A stretch of 64,000 bases of DNA from contig NZ_JBITTU010000001.1 in NCBI RefSeq assembly GCF_044542075.1, forward strand, positions 310,001 through 374,000, read 5' to 3'. Positions within the stretch are counted from its first letter, which is position 1, and the number at the start of each line of letters is the position of its first letter. Position numbers and translations under genes: made by a program. Below the pieces are notes generated by a model. It did no database searches, had not been told where the DNA came from, and worked only from the letters and a program-made list of their open reading frames with translations. The stretch is from Leeuwenhoekiella sp044542075. GTDB taxonomy: Bacteria > Bacteroidota > Bacteroidia > Flavobacteriales > Flavobacteriaceae. Positions 52,955 to 62,898 of the stretch are shown in pieces.

Positions 52955-54382
52955 ATGAAATATACCTATAAAATAGCCCTGCTTAGCCTGTTTACAGCAG
53001 CCACAATCACCAGTTGTGATGACTTTGTTGAAGAAGTTGAGATTGTAGATCCTATTGCAGAAGGCAGCGCAGAAAACTTTCAGCCTGTAGAATTTTTAAC
53101 CGGAGTATATGGGATGCATACTGATTTTGCTTATGCATTCTCCTATCTGGGAATTACCGATATGATTTCTGACAATTCTGATAAAGGAAGTTCGCCTACA
53201 GATAGTGGAGCAGATAAACGTGTTCTTGATGAATTAACATTTACGTCTTCATCAGGTTCAGTAACTTCTATGTGGACACAATGGTATAAAACCGTAGGTC
53301 GTGCTTCACAAACTATTGAATTTACTGAAGCTTTTGAGGGACAATCTTCAGCACCTAAAGACCGTGTAGTAGGTGAAGCAAAATTTTTAAGAGCTCTAAA
53401 TTACTTTTGGTTAGTACGTTCTTTTGGAGCAGTACCGCTTCAACACATAGATTTAGTAGAACGTGCTCCTGTTGCTGACGTGTACGCCTATATTGAGCAA
53501 GATCTTACCGAAGCAATTGCTGCATTACCACTCAAAAGTGATTATGCTGCGCAAGACTTAGGTCGTGCAACTAAAGGTGCTGCGCAAGGCCTACTTGCTA
53601 AAGTATATTTATATCAGAAAAAGTGGCAACAAGCCGCAGATATTGCAAATACTGTAATTACTTCTAATCAATATGATTTAGAGCCAGACTATGCTACGGT
53701 ATGGAGAGCATCTACAGAAAACGGACCTGAATCTTTATTTGAAATACAAGCACGCGGAGAAATTCCTCAGCACGGTGTTCAGCAATATTCTCAAACTCAA
53801 GGAACCCGTGGTGGATCTAATGGTATGGGATGGGGCTTTAATACACCTTCTAAAAACCTCGAAGATGCTTTTAATGCTGAAGGAGATGCCATACGTAGAG
53901 ATGCAACTATAATTTTTGCAGGAGAAACTTTGTTTGATGGAAGATTTATAGATGAGGGTGTTGAAAACCCACGCTACAATGAGAAAGCCTATTCTTCTGC
54001 AAATGGAGGTCAAGGTGATGGCGATAAGAATATTCGGGTATTGCGCTTTTCTGAGGTTCTTTTAATTAGAGCAGAAGCTTTAAATGAATTGGGTCAAAGC
54101 GCTGCTGCTTTAACACCACTTAACCGTGTTAGATCTCGTGTTTCGTTACCTGCAGTAACAACTACAGATCAGGCTGCATTACGACCACTAATCTGGAAAG
54201 AACGTCGTCTTGAATTGGCTATGGAACACGATCGCTGGTTTGATCTAGTACGTACAGGTCAGGCAAAAACAGCAATGGCAGCAGACGGAAAAACCTTTAT
54301 TGAAGGTAAGCATGAGTTGTTTCCTATACCTAACAACCAGTTAGTACAAACTCCAGAAATGACACAAAACCCGGGTTGGTAA
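52955..54382 (+). CDS. susD: SusD/RagB-like glycan-binding lipoprotein
   Basis: A 475-residue surface lipoprotein (lipobox TSC, C21). The SusD fold is shown by an alpha-helical tetratricopeptide-like N-terminal region (MHTDFAYAFSYLGITDMISD, AKFLRALNYFWLVRSFGAVP) and the C-terminal signature LIRAEALNELGQ with RLELAMEHDRWFDLVRTG and a final LFPIPNNQLVQTPEMTQNPG. It sits on the SusC lid and binds the glycan. It is 18 bases from SusC and 19 bases from the first glucanase gene. Confidence 0.95.
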   Translation: MKYTYKIALLSLFTAATITSCDDFVEEVEIVDPIAEGSAENFQPVEFLTGVYGMHTDFAYAFSYLGITDMISDNSDKGSSPTDSGADKRVLDELTFTSSSGSVTSMWTQWYKTVGRASQTIEFTEAFEGQSSAPKDRVVGEAKFLRALNYFWLVRSFGAVPLQHIDLVERAPVADVYAYIEQDLTEAIAALPLKSDYAAQDLGRATKGAAQGLLAKVYLYQKKWQQAADIANTVITSNQYDLEPDYATVWRASTENGPESLFEIQARGEIPQHGVQQYSQTQGTRGGSNGMGWGFNTPSKNLEDAFNAEGDAIRRDATIIFAGETLFDGRFIDEGVENPRYNEKAYSSANGGQGDGDKNIRVLRFSEVLLIRAEALNELGQSAAALTPLNRVRSRVSLPAVTTTDQAALRPLIWKERRLELAMEHDRWFDLVRTGQAKTAMAADGKTFIEGKHELFPIPNNQLVQTPEMTQNPGW

Positions 54383-54401
54383 ACCTATTTAAAAAAGCTT
54401 T

Positions 54402-55772
54402 ATGCGTTTATTTTTAATTGGATTGGTTCTTTTATCCCTGCCAGGATGTAAAGATTCTAAAACTGAAAGACAGGATCAAGAGGTTGTTACCACAACCTCT
54501 GATTCTCTTTCTGACGAAGCATTATTAGATACTGTTCAAAAACAAACTATTAACTACTTCTGGGAAGGAGCAAATAAGAACTCGGGGCTTGCCGCAGAGC
54601 GTATTCACTTAGATGATATTTACCCTTCAAATGATAGAGATGTAGTAACCATAGGGGGTAGTGGTTTTGGCTTTATGGCTATTTTAACGGGAGTAGAACG
54701 CGGTTTTATCCCTAAAGACTCCGCTTTCACCCGTTTTCAAAAGATGGTCAACTTTTTAGAAAAGGCAGATCGTTTTCACGGCGCTTGGCCACATTGGCTA
54801 GATGGTGCTACCGGCAAGGTAAAACCATTCAGCAAATTTGATGATGGAGGTGATCTTGTAGAAACCGCATTTTTAGTACAAGGGATGCTTACTGTAGCTG
54901 AGTATTACCGTAATGGAAATGAGCAAGAACAAGCTTTAGTTGCCCAAATTGAAAAAATGTGGGAAGAGGTAGAATGGGACTGGTATACGCAAGGTAAAAA
55001 CACTTTATACTGGCACTGGTCACCTAATGTGGGTTGGAAGATGAATTTCCCTGTGGGTGGTTATAATGAAGCCCTGGTAATGTATGTATTAGCTGCTGCC
55101 TCTCCTACTCATCCTATATCAAAAGAAGTTTATGAAAAAGGATGGGCATTAGATGGTAAGATTGCAAAAGACACGACTGCCTATGGGTTGCGCACGGTTT
55201 TAAATCATTTTGAACACGATGATGAAGCTATTGTAGGACCTATGTTTTGGGCACATTACTCGTATTTAGGATTAAATCCAAAAGGTTTGTCTGATCAATA
55301 TGGAGACTACTGGAAACTTAATGTGAATCACGCTAAAATTCAATATGAGTATGCTGTAGAAAATCCAAAAGGCTATAAAGGCTATAGCTCAGATCTTTGG
55401 GGAATGACATCTAGCTATTCTATGAAGGGTTATGACGGGCACCGTCCCGGCAATGATCTGGGTGTAATCTCTCCTACTGCAGCTTTATCTTCTATGCCAT
55501 ATACGCCTGATGAAAGTCAAGCCTTTTTACGCAATATGTACACAAATTTAGATTCGCTAGTAGGTAAATACGGCCCTTATGATGCATTTAGCCTACAAGA
55601 TGACTGGTTTTTACCTCGCTATTTAGCAATTGATCAAGGCCCTATCCCGGTAATGATCGAGAATTACAGAAGTGGCTTGTTGTGGGATTTATTTATGAAG
55701 AATAAAGATGTCCTCGAGGGACTTCAAAAACTCGGATTTGAAAGTCCGTATTTAAAACCAGAAAATGACTAA
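54402..55772 (+). CDS. GH144-like endo-beta-1,2-glucanase, copy 1
   Basis: A 456-residue lipoprotein (lipobox PGC, C16) of the (alpha/alpha)6 barrel glucoamylase-like family, PF10091. It has TINYFWEGANKNSG, VVTIGGSGFGFMAILTGVER, FHGAWPHW and the acidic motif DDGGDLVE (147-154) followed by GYNE at 220-223. The spacing D147, D151, E154 and E223 equals that of D135, D139, E142 and E211 in CpSGL, as I recall from the founding GH144 enzyme. It cleaves beta-1,2-glucan inside the chain. Anchored at the outer membrane. Its stop overlaps the next gene by 8 bases. Confidence 0.85.
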   Translation: MRLFLIGLVLLSLPGCKDSKTERQDQEVVTTTSDSLSDEALLDTVQKQTINYFWEGANKNSGLAAERIHLDDIYPSNDRDVVTIGGSGFGFMAILTGVERGFIPKDSAFTRFQKMVNFLEKADRFHGAWPHWLDGATGKVKPFSKFDDGGDLVETAFLVQGMLTVAEYYRNGNEQEQALVAQIEKMWEEVEWDWYTQGKNTLYWHWSPNVGWKMNFPVGGYNEALVMYVLAAASPTHPISKEVYEKGWALDGKIAKDTTAYGLRTVLNHFEHDDEAIVGPMFWAHYSYLGLNPKGLSDQYGDYWKLNVNHAKIQYEYAVENPKGYKGYSSDLWGMTSSYSMKGYDGHRPGNDLGVISPTAALSSMPYTPDESQAFLRNMYTNLDSLVGKYGPYDAFSLQDDWFLPRYLAIDQGPIPVMIENYRSGLLWDLFMKNKDVLEGLQKLGFESPYLKPEND

Positions 55773-57165
55773 AAACGCGATCTATATAATTCTTTGCTTT
55801 TTAATTTTAGGATGTTCTAGTGATAGCAGTGATCCTGTTGCAGAACTTCCTGAAGAAAATCCCGGACAAAGCAATGGTGGTGAAAACCCTACTCCACAGC
55901 CCGAGTTAACAGATGTAGAATTATTAGATCTCACTCAGCAGGAAACCTTTAAATATTTTTGGGATTTTGCTAATGCAGAATCTGGAGCAGCTCGAGAACG
56001 CTATATTCCTGCAAATCCCAATCAGGATCAAAACACGGTCACTACAGGTGGAACAGGTTTTGGGTTAATGGGAATTCTTGTAGGTATAGAACGTAATTTC
56101 GTTTCGCGTACAGAAGCGGTAAACCGGCTTTCAAAGATTTTAAATTTCTTAGAAAATGCAGATCGCTTTCACGGAGCATGGTCACACTGGATTCACGGCA
56201 CTACAGGAAAAACACTTCCATTTAGCACACTTGATGATGGAGCAGATTTAGTAGAAACCGCTTTTTTAGCTCAAGGTTTAATAACTGTTGGAGAATATTT
56301 TAAAAGTGGATCTGCCGAAGAAAAAGCACTTTCAGAACTCGCTTTTTCTCTTGTTGATGGTATAGAATGGAATTGGTTTACTCAAGGTGAGAATGTATTG
56401 TATTGGCACTGGAGTCCTAACAATGAGTTTGCGATAAACCTAAAGCTTCAGGGATATAATGAAACTTTAATCACCTATATCTTAGCTGCCGCTTCACAAG
56501 ACTACAGTATTGATGCTGATGTTTACAATCAAGGATGGGCATTAAACGGAAATCTAAAATCTAGTGCTTCGGCATATGGTTATCCATTAGAAGTAAAACA
56601 CGCAGGGTCAGAGCAAACCGGCGGTCCATTATTTTGGGCACATTACTCCTACCTGGGTCTAAATCCTTTTGGATTATCTGATGCCTATGTAAATTATGAG
56701 ACCGCTACTGTAAATCACGCATTGAGTAATTATGCCTATTGCGTGCAAAACCCGTTAGGATGGCGCGATTATGGTCAAAATTTCTGGGGATTAACAGCAA
56801 GTTACACGCTTAACGCAGATGGAAGTCTGGGTTATAAAGCCCATCGTCCCGGCGAAGATACAGGTGTTATTTCACCTACGGCTGCTTTGAGTTCGTTCCC
56901 GTACACACCACAGGAATCTATGGCAGCTTTACGTGGATTTTACAGCATTAAAAATATCCTTTTAGGGCCTGCAGGTTTTTACGATGCCTATAGTCCAGAT
57001 CAAAATTACAAAGTTGCAGAAGCATATCTAGCAATAGATCAAGGACCCATATTAGTGATGATTGAAAATCACCGAACCGGCTTACTCTGGAATTTATTTA
57101 TGCGTAATGAACGCGTACAGGCAGGTCTAGATAAGCTCAATTTTAGCTATGCAATCCCACAATAG
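55765..57165 (+). CDS. GH144-like endo-beta-1,2-glucanase, copy 2
   Basis: A 466-residue lipoprotein (lipobox LGC, C17) with a Pro/Asn/Gly-rich spacer (about 20-50) that could hold the enzyme away from the membrane. It keeps the key acidic set at D157, D161, E164 and E233 with identical spacing to copy 1. HWIHGTTG replaces HWLDGATG, and DDGADLVE replaces DDGGDLVE, so the two copies may differ in subsite binding or chain-length preference. The start overlaps copy 1 by 8 bases, indicating coupled translation and a shared substrate. Confidence 0.86.
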   Translation: MTKNAIYIILCFLILGCSSDSSDPVAELPEENPGQSNGGENPTPQPELTDVELLDLTQQETFKYFWDFANAESGAARERYIPANPNQDQNTVTTGGTGFGLMGILVGIERNFVSRTEAVNRLSKILNFLENADRFHGAWSHWIHGTTGKTLPFSTLDDGADLVETAFLAQGLITVGEYFKSGSAEEKALSELAFSLVDGIEWNWFTQGENVLYWHWSPNNEFAINLKLQGYNETLITYILAAASQDYSIDADVYNQGWALNGNLKSSASAYGYPLEVKHAGSEQTGGPLFWAHYSYLGLNPFGLSDAYVNYETATVNHALSNYAYCVQNPLGWRDYGQNFWGLTASYTLNADGSLGYKAHRPGEDTGVISPTAALSSFPYTPQESMAALRGFYSIKNILLGPAGFYDAYSPDQNYKVAEAYLAIDQGPILVMIENHRTGLLWNLFMRNERVQAGLDKLNFSYAIPQ

Positions 57166-57171
57166 AACGTT

Positions 57172-57951
57172 ATGAAAACTCAATTTACACTTGTAATTAC
57201 ACTTTTATATTCAGCTTTAATTCTGGCGCAAGAGAGTTTTGAACCTGCCGTTTATCATAGTGCAGGTGACAGTTTACAATACCGCATTCAATACCCTTTA
57301 AATTATGATGAAACTAAAGAATATCCATTAATTCTGTTCTTGCACGGTGCGGGAGAGCGTGGTTCAGACAATACATCTCAATTAACTCACGGTGCAAATG
57401 TGTTTGCAACTACTGGTAATCGCAACGCGTTTCCGGCAATTGTAATCTTTCCACAATGCCCGGCAGATTCATATTGGGCAAATGTAGATGTCGATCGCAC
57501 AAAATCTCCTGTTGGCATCACCTTTCACCCCGAAAAAAAGCCAGCGCCGCATCTCAAAATGGCAGTAGAATTAGTGGATTCTTTTATTAAAGAACGTAAA
57601 GTAGATACTTCTAGAATTTATGTAGGCGGCCTTTCGATGGGTGGTATGGGTACTTATGAAATCGTACAACGCAACCCCAAAAAGTTTGCAGCAGCAATCG
57701 CAATTTGCGGTGCAGGAAGTATAGACGAAGTTAAAAAATATGCGACTCAGACGCCGTTTTGGGTAATTCACGGAGCTGATGATAATGTAGTAGACCCTGT
57801 CTATTCATTGCAGATGGCACAAGCTCTGCTTAAAGCCGGTGCAAAACCCAGAGTAACGGTTTATGAACATGCAAATCACAACAGTTGGGATTCGGCATTT
57901 GCTGAACCTGATTTTTTACAATGGCTTTTTAGTCACACCAACCAAAACTAA
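57172..57951 (+). CDS. Exported alpha/beta hydrolase (predicted esterase/peptidase, COG4099-like)
   Basis: A 259-residue secreted protein with signal peptide to about residue 19. It shows the oxyanion segment LFLHGAGERGSDN, nucleophile elbow GGLSMGG, an acid in WVIHGADDNVV and the His in YEHANHNSWD. Such proteins in glycan loci usually remove ester substituents. No carbohydrate-binding domain is present. It begins 6 bases after the second glucanase, and the GH3 gene starts 22 bases downstream, so it belongs to the operon. Confidence 0.88.
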   Translation: MKTQFTLVITLLYSALILAQESFEPAVYHSAGDSLQYRIQYPLNYDETKEYPLILFLHGAGERGSDNTSQLTHGANVFATTGNRNAFPAIVIFPQCPADSYWANVDVDRTKSPVGITFHPEKKPAPHLKMAVELVDSFIKERKVDTSRIYVGGLSMGGMGTYEIVQRNPKKFAAAIAICGAGSIDEVKKYATQTPFWVIHGADDNVVDPVYSLQMAQALLKAGAKPRVTVYEHANHNSWDSAFAEPDFLQWLFSHTNQN

Positions 57952-57973
57952 AAATACACGTGCAATAAGAATT

Positions 57974-60250
57974 ATGAAAAATACACTCCCTAAATTACTC
58001 CTCTTTTTAGCAATCGCAAGCTTCGGCACCGCAGTTGCTCAGAAACAACAAGCTATACCCGAAGTTGAAGCATTGTTAAAAAAAATGACTCTTGAAGAAA
58101 AAATAGGTCAGCTTAACTTATTAACTCCAGGTGGCGGGGTTGCTACAGGCTCTGTAGTAAGTAAAAATGTTGAAGAAAAAATTAAAGCCGGAAACGTAGG
58201 TGGTTTATTCGGCGTTTCGGGTCCTGACAAAATAAGACAAGCACAAGAAATTGCGGTTAAGAAAACGCGTTTGGGAATTCCGTTATTGATAGGTTCAGAT
58301 ATTATACATGGTTATAAAACCACCTTTCCTATTCCATTAGGGTTATCGAGTAGTTGGGATTTAGAATTGATTGAAAAAACAGCTCAGGTTGCTGCTAAAG
58401 AAGCCACAGCAGACGGTATAAACTGGAATTTCTCACCTATGGTTGATGTTTCGCGCGATCCACGTTGGGGACGTATATCTGAAGGTGCCGGTGAAGATCC
58501 GTATTTGGGGTCTCAAATCGCGAAAGCAATGGTTCACGGGTATCAGCAAACCGACTTGACAAACGAAGCTACGATGATAGCTACCGTAAAACATTTTGCC
58601 TTGTATGGTGCTGCAGAAGCGGGTCGTGACTACAATACTACCGATATGAGTAGAGTAAAAATGTATAACGAGTATTTACCTCCTTACAAAGCTGCTTTAG
58701 ACGCAGGTGTAGCCAGTGTTATGAGTTCATTTAACGATGTTGACGGTGTTCCTGCAAGTGGTAACAAATGGCTATTAACTACTCTATTGAGAGAACAATG
58801 GGGTTTTGATGGTTTTGTAGTTTCAGATTATACTTCAGTAAATGAGATGGTGGCTCACGGTATGGGAGATTTGCAGGCAGTTTCTGCACTCTCTATAAAT
58901 GCAGGTCTTGATATGGATATGGTGGGTGAAGGGTTCCTTACTACTCTAAAAAAGTCTGTTGACGAAGGTAACGTTTCCGAAGAAACAATCACACAAGCAT
59001 GTCGTCGTATTCTGGTTGCTAAATATAAATTGGGACTGTTTAAAGACCCCTATAAATACTCAGACAGCAAGCGACCTAAACGTGATATACTAACTGCTGA
59101 AAACAGGCAATTAGCCAGAGAAGCTGCCAGAAAATCTTTTGTTCTATTGAAAAATGAAAACAACATACTTCCGTTAGCAAAAAATGCAAATATTGCGTTG
59201 ATAGGTCCTTTAGCTGATAATAAAAATAATATGTTGGGAACTTGGGCTCCTACCGGTGACCCGCAACTATCTATTCCTGTTTTACAAGGATTGAAAAATG
59301 TAGCCCCAAATGCTAAAATCACCTATGCAAAAGGAGCAAATATTTCTAATGATTCCGCATTTGCAAAAAAAGTAAATGTATTTGGACCACGTATCGAAAT
59401 TTCAGAACAAACTCCCGAAACCCTTTTAAAAGAAGCTTTAGCAACAGCTAAAACCGCAGACATAATCGTTGCTGTTGTAGGTGAAGCAACAGAAATGAGT
59501 GGGGAAGCAGCAAGCAGAACAGACATTACAATACCTGAAAGTCAAAAAGTATTAATACGTGCTCTCGCAGAAACGGGCAAGCCTCTGGTTCTTGTTTTGA
59601 TGAGTGGTCGTCCACTGGTTATTGAAGAAGAATTGGCTTTACCGGTAAGTATTTTACAGGTATGGCATCCCGGTATTGAAGCGGGTAATGCTATTGCTGA
59701 TGTGCTATTTGGAGACTACAATCCATCTGGAAAGTTAACCGCTACCTGGCCGCGTAATGTAGGGCAAATCCCTATTTACCACAGTGAGAAAAATACCGGT
59801 CGCCCGGCTCCTACTGCAGCCTTTGAGAAGTTTAAATCTCAATATTTAGATGTACCTAATGCACCTTTATTGCCTTTTGGTTTTGGTTTAAGCTATACTA
59901 GTTTTGCCTATAAAAACATTACTATTAATAAGAAAGAAGTAGCACAGGGAGAACCTGTAGAAATACAGGTAGATGTTACAAACACGGGCGATTATGACGG
60001 TACAGAAATCGTACAGGTTTATCTTCACGATGTAGTACGTACTCTCGCTCCACCTAAGCGAACACTTAAAGGGTTCAAAAATGTATTTTTAAAGAAAGGT
60101 GAAACAAAAACGGTAACCTTAACTTTAGAAGCAGATGATCTTAAATTCTATAACGGCGAGCTTGATTTTGTTGCAGAAGCCGGGGAATTTGAAATTTTTG
60201 TAGGCGGCGACAGCAATGCTTCATTAAAAGAAACGTTTACGTTGAACTAA
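57974..60250 (+). CDS. GH3 beta-glucosidase (BglX-like)
   Basis: A 758-residue exported enzyme. The start at 57974 begins a proper signal peptide (MKNTLPKLLLFLAIASFGTA); the longer frame from 57863 overlaps the preceding gene and lacks one. Domains in order are GH3 N-terminal TIM barrel (with FSPMVDVSRDPRWGRISEG and nucleophile D285 in FVVSDYTSVNEM), C-terminal alpha/beta domain (VVGEATEMSGEAASRTDI with the acid region) and fibronectin-III-like domain. In related loci GH3 enzymes hydrolyse sophorose-type gluco-oligosaccharides. Here it probably releases glucose from the products of the two GH144-like enzymes. Confidence 0.93.
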   Translation: MKNTLPKLLLFLAIASFGTAVAQKQQAIPEVEALLKKMTLEEKIGQLNLLTPGGGVATGSVVSKNVEEKIKAGNVGGLFGVSGPDKIRQAQEIAVKKTRLGIPLLIGSDIIHGYKTTFPIPLGLSSSWDLELIEKTAQVAAKEATADGINWNFSPMVDVSRDPRWGRISEGAGEDPYLGSQIAKAMVHGYQQTDLTNEATMIATVKHFALYGAAEAGRDYNTTDMSRVKMYNEYLPPYKAALDAGVASVMSSFNDVDGVPASGNKWLLTTLLREQWGFDGFVVSDYTSVNEMVAHGMGDLQAVSALSINAGLDMDMVGEGFLTTLKKSVDEGNVSEETITQACRRILVAKYKLGLFKDPYKYSDSKRPKRDILTAENRQLAREAARKSFVLLKNENNILPLAKNANIALIGPLADNKNNMLGTWAPTGDPQLSIPVLQGLKNVAPNAKITYAKGANISNDSAFAKKVNVFGPRIEISEQTPETLLKEALATAKTADIIVAVVGEATEMSGEAASRTDITIPESQKVLIRALAETGKPLVLVLMSGRPLVIEEELALPVSILQVWHPGIEAGNAIADVLFGDYNPSGKLTATWPRNVGQIPIYHSEKNTGRPAPTAAFEKFKSQYLDVPNAPLLPFGFGLSYTSFAYKNITINKKEVAQGEPVEIQVDVTNTGDYDGTEIVQVYLHDVVRTLAPPKRTLKGFKNVFLKKGETKTVTLTLEADDLKFYNGELDFVAEAGEFEIFVGGDSNASLKETFTLN

Positions 60251-60267
60251 ACTAAAATTACAATTAG

Positions 60268-61173
60268 ATGAAACGCCAGATCAGTATTCTTTTTTTATTC
60301 CTGTTTACAGGAATACTTACACAAGCACAAGAACACTATGTAGGTCAGATATATGCTGATCTGGTTAAGTCTACACATACCTATTCTGATTCTTTAAAAT
60401 TAGATTTTTATACCGCTAAAGAGAATGAGAAAGATGCAGCCAGACCCTTAATTGTTTTAGTTCACGGTGGTGGTTTTTCTGGTGGTCAACGTGACAATCC
60501 TTTAGAAGTTAAATTTGCTCAAACAATGGCTGCAAAAGGCTATGCAGTAGCTTCTATAAGTTATACGCTTACGCGGAAAGGCAAAGCAACAGGTTTTGGT
60601 TGTGCGTGTCCCGCTTCAGAAAAAATGGAAACTTTTAAACAAACGACTGCAGATATTTTAAAGGCAACTAACTTTCTAATAGCTGAAGGCAAATTTGCGT
60701 TTGACAGATCTAAGATTGTGCTTGCGGGTAGTAGTGCGGGCGCTGAGGGTGTTTTAAATACTGCTTATATGTCTAGTCATCCCGATTTTAAAGAACTAGG
60801 AACTTATCCTAAATATGCTGCTGTAGTATCACTTGCAGGAGCTGTCGTTGATGCCAGATATATTACAAGAAATAATGCTATACCCGCATTATTTATACAC
60901 GGTGATGCTGATAACCTGGTGCCTTATGCTAGTCAGCCCCACCATTTTTGCAGCGCAGAAACCCCGGGTTTTTTACCCTTAGATGGTGATGCTTTTATTG
61001 CAGAACATCTTAAAAATCTAGATGCTTCCTACAGTTTACTCACGGCAGAAGGTGGTAATCACGACTGGGCTAATCTGGGTTATGCATTTGTGAATGAGAT
61101 TGCTGAATTTTTAAATTCAGTAGTAAACGAAGGCACGTTAATTCAAGAATCCATGTCTGTTACTAAAAAATAA
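60268..61173 (+). CDS. Exported BD-FAE/lipase-like alpha/beta hydrolase
   Basis: A 301-residue secreted hydrolase with signal peptide to about residue 20. Motifs are the HGGG oxyanion block (VLVHGGGFSGGQRDN), nucleophile elbow AGSSAGAEG, acid in IHGDADNLVPY and His in EGGNHDWAN. It belongs to the BD-FAE/carboxylesterase type also common in glycan loci, so it probably strips ester groups from the substrate. Note the CACP cysteine pair near residue 111-114, which may form a disulfide outside the cell. It is 17 bases after the GH3 gene. Confidence 0.88.
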   Translation: MKRQISILFLFLFTGILTQAQEHYVGQIYADLVKSTHTYSDSLKLDFYTAKENEKDAARPLIVLVHGGGFSGGQRDNPLEVKFAQTMAAKGYAVASISYTLTRKGKATGFGCACPASEKMETFKQTTADILKATNFLIAEGKFAFDRSKIVLAGSSAGAEGVLNTAYMSSHPDFKELGTYPKYAAVVSLAGAVVDARYITRNNAIPALFIHGDADNLVPYASQPHHFCSAETPGFLPLDGDAFIAEHLKNLDASYSLLTAEGGNHDWANLGYAFVNEIAEFLNSVVNEGTLIQESMSVTKK

Positions 61174-61178
61174 AAATA

Positions 61179-62822
61179 ATGAAGAAGTTACTTTTAGCCT
61201 ATTTACTCTTAGTACTAGTTTCCGCTTGTAAAGAGAATGCTAAAGAAGAAGCGACTGCAGAAGTAATTTCTAAACAGCCTAATATTATTTTTATAATGTC
61301 TGATGATCATGCATATCAGGCAATAAGTGCCTATGATCATCCTGTAAGTAAGTTAGCCCCCACACCTAATATAGATCGTATCGCAGAGAATGGCATGCGT
61401 ATGGATCGTGCTTATGTTACAAATTCTATTTGCGGTCCCAGCCGGGCAGTAATCCTTACCGGAAAACACAGTCACATAAATGGGTTTCGTCAAAATGGGG
61501 ATCGTTTTAATGGGGATCAACCTACGTTGCCTAAGAAACTCAAAGAACTTGGATATACGACCTCAATACTTGGTAAGTGGCACTTAGATGGATACCCACA
61601 AGGATTTGATTATTGGAATATCATACAGGATCAAGGTAATTACTACAATCCTAATTTTATAAAAGACGGCGACACTACACAAGTTGAAGGTTATGCTACA
61701 GATATCATCACAGCAGATGCAATTAAATGGCTAGACAAACAGCGCGATACCAGCAAGCCATTTTTTATGATGGTACATCACAAAGCTCCGCATCGCAACT
61801 GGATGCCTGCTTTGCGCCACGTAAATAAATACGATTCGGTTACCTTTCCATTACCAGAAACCTATTTTGCAGATCATCAAGGTCAACAAGCTGCTCAAGA
61901 ACAGCTACAAACAATCTATACAGATATGTATGAAGGTCATGATTTAAAAATGACCAAAACTCAAGGTAATCCGCAACTTGCGCATAATCCATGGACTACA
62001 GATTTTGACCGTATGACTCCGCAACAACGTAAAACCTGGGACGCGGCATACCAACCTAAAAACGATGCTTTTCATAAAGCAAACTTACACGGTGAGGAAC
62101 TCGCCGTATGGAAGGCCCAACGGTATTTACAAGATTATATGGCTACAATTGCAGCGGTTGATGAAGGCGTAGGTTCAATTCTCGACTATTTAGAAGCTAA
62201 TAATCTAGACAAGAATACGATTGTTGTTTACACCTCAGATCAAGGATTTTATCTTGGAGAAAAGGGCTTTTTTGATAAGCGTTTTATGTACGAAGAATCA
62301 TACCGAACCCCGCTTTTAATTCAGTATCCAAATTCAATAAAAGCAGGAACTACCAGCGATGCATTGGTTCAAAATCTGGATTTTGCTCAAACTTTCTTAG
62401 ATTATGCAAATGGTACTAATCTTACTACAGAAATGCAGGGTCAATCTTTGAGACCGGTTCTAGAACAAAAACTAGGAGAGGCAGATTTTAGATCTGTTTT
62501 ATATTATCATTATTATGATTTTCCGGCATTTCATATGGTTAAGAAGCATTACGGTGTAAGCACAAAGCGCTATAAACTAATGCACTTTTATGATGATATT
62601 GATGCTTGGGAATTTTATGACCTTAAAACAGACCCTTCAGAAATTCATAATAAAATAGATGATCCTGCTTACGCTGACGTTATAAAACGCTTACATAAAC
62701 AATTAGACTCTATACAAAACGTCTATGGAGTTACACAAAAAGAGTTTGAGCAAGCTCCTAAAGAGCGCGTAACCAAAGAATATCAAAATTTTAAAAGATT
62801 GCGCGGTACACCTATGAAGTAA
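61179..62822 (+). CDS. S1-family sulfatase lipoprotein
   Basis: A 547-residue lipoprotein (lipobox SAC, C17) of the formylglycine-dependent sulfatases. The maturation motif is ICGPSRAVILTG, with C85 as the residue converted to formylglycine. Metal ligands appear in IMSDDHAYQ and YTSDQGFYLGEKG; GKWHLDGYPQGFDYW is the typical substrate-side loop. A maturation enzyme is required and none is encoded here. Six bases separate it from the preceding hydrolase. The substrate is probably a sulfated, or otherwise substituted, glucan fragment. Confidence 0.92.
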   Translation: MKKLLLAYLLLVLVSACKENAKEEATAEVISKQPNIIFIMSDDHAYQAISAYDHPVSKLAPTPNIDRIAENGMRMDRAYVTNSICGPSRAVILTGKHSHINGFRQNGDRFNGDQPTLPKKLKELGYTTSILGKWHLDGYPQGFDYWNIIQDQGNYYNPNFIKDGDTTQVEGYATDIITADAIKWLDKQRDTSKPFFMMVHHKAPHRNWMPALRHVNKYDSVTFPLPETYFADHQGQQAAQEQLQTIYTDMYEGHDLKMTKTQGNPQLAHNPWTTDFDRMTPQQRKTWDAAYQPKNDAFHKANLHGEELAVWKAQRYLQDYMATIAAVDEGVGSILDYLEANNLDKNTIVVYTSDQGFYLGEKGFFDKRFMYEESYRTPLLIQYPNSIKAGTTSDALVQNLDFAQTFLDYANGTNLTTEMQGQSLRPVLEQKLGEADFRSVLYYHYYDFPAFHMVKKHYGVSTKRYKLMHFYDDIDAWEFYDLKTDPSEIHNKIDDPAYADVIKRLHKQLDSIQNVYGVTQKEFEQAPKERVTKEYQNFKRLRGTPMK

Positions 62823-62898
62823 CTTAATGTTCAAGTAAAGTAAGAGAATCTAATTTGACTTTGTATAATCGTACTTTTATAAATTAAATAAATTCAAA

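Noticed and set aside
57863..57973. Upstream extension of the GH3 frame
   Set aside because: It overlaps the end of the hydrolase gene and has no signal peptide; the methionine at 57974 starts a normal one.
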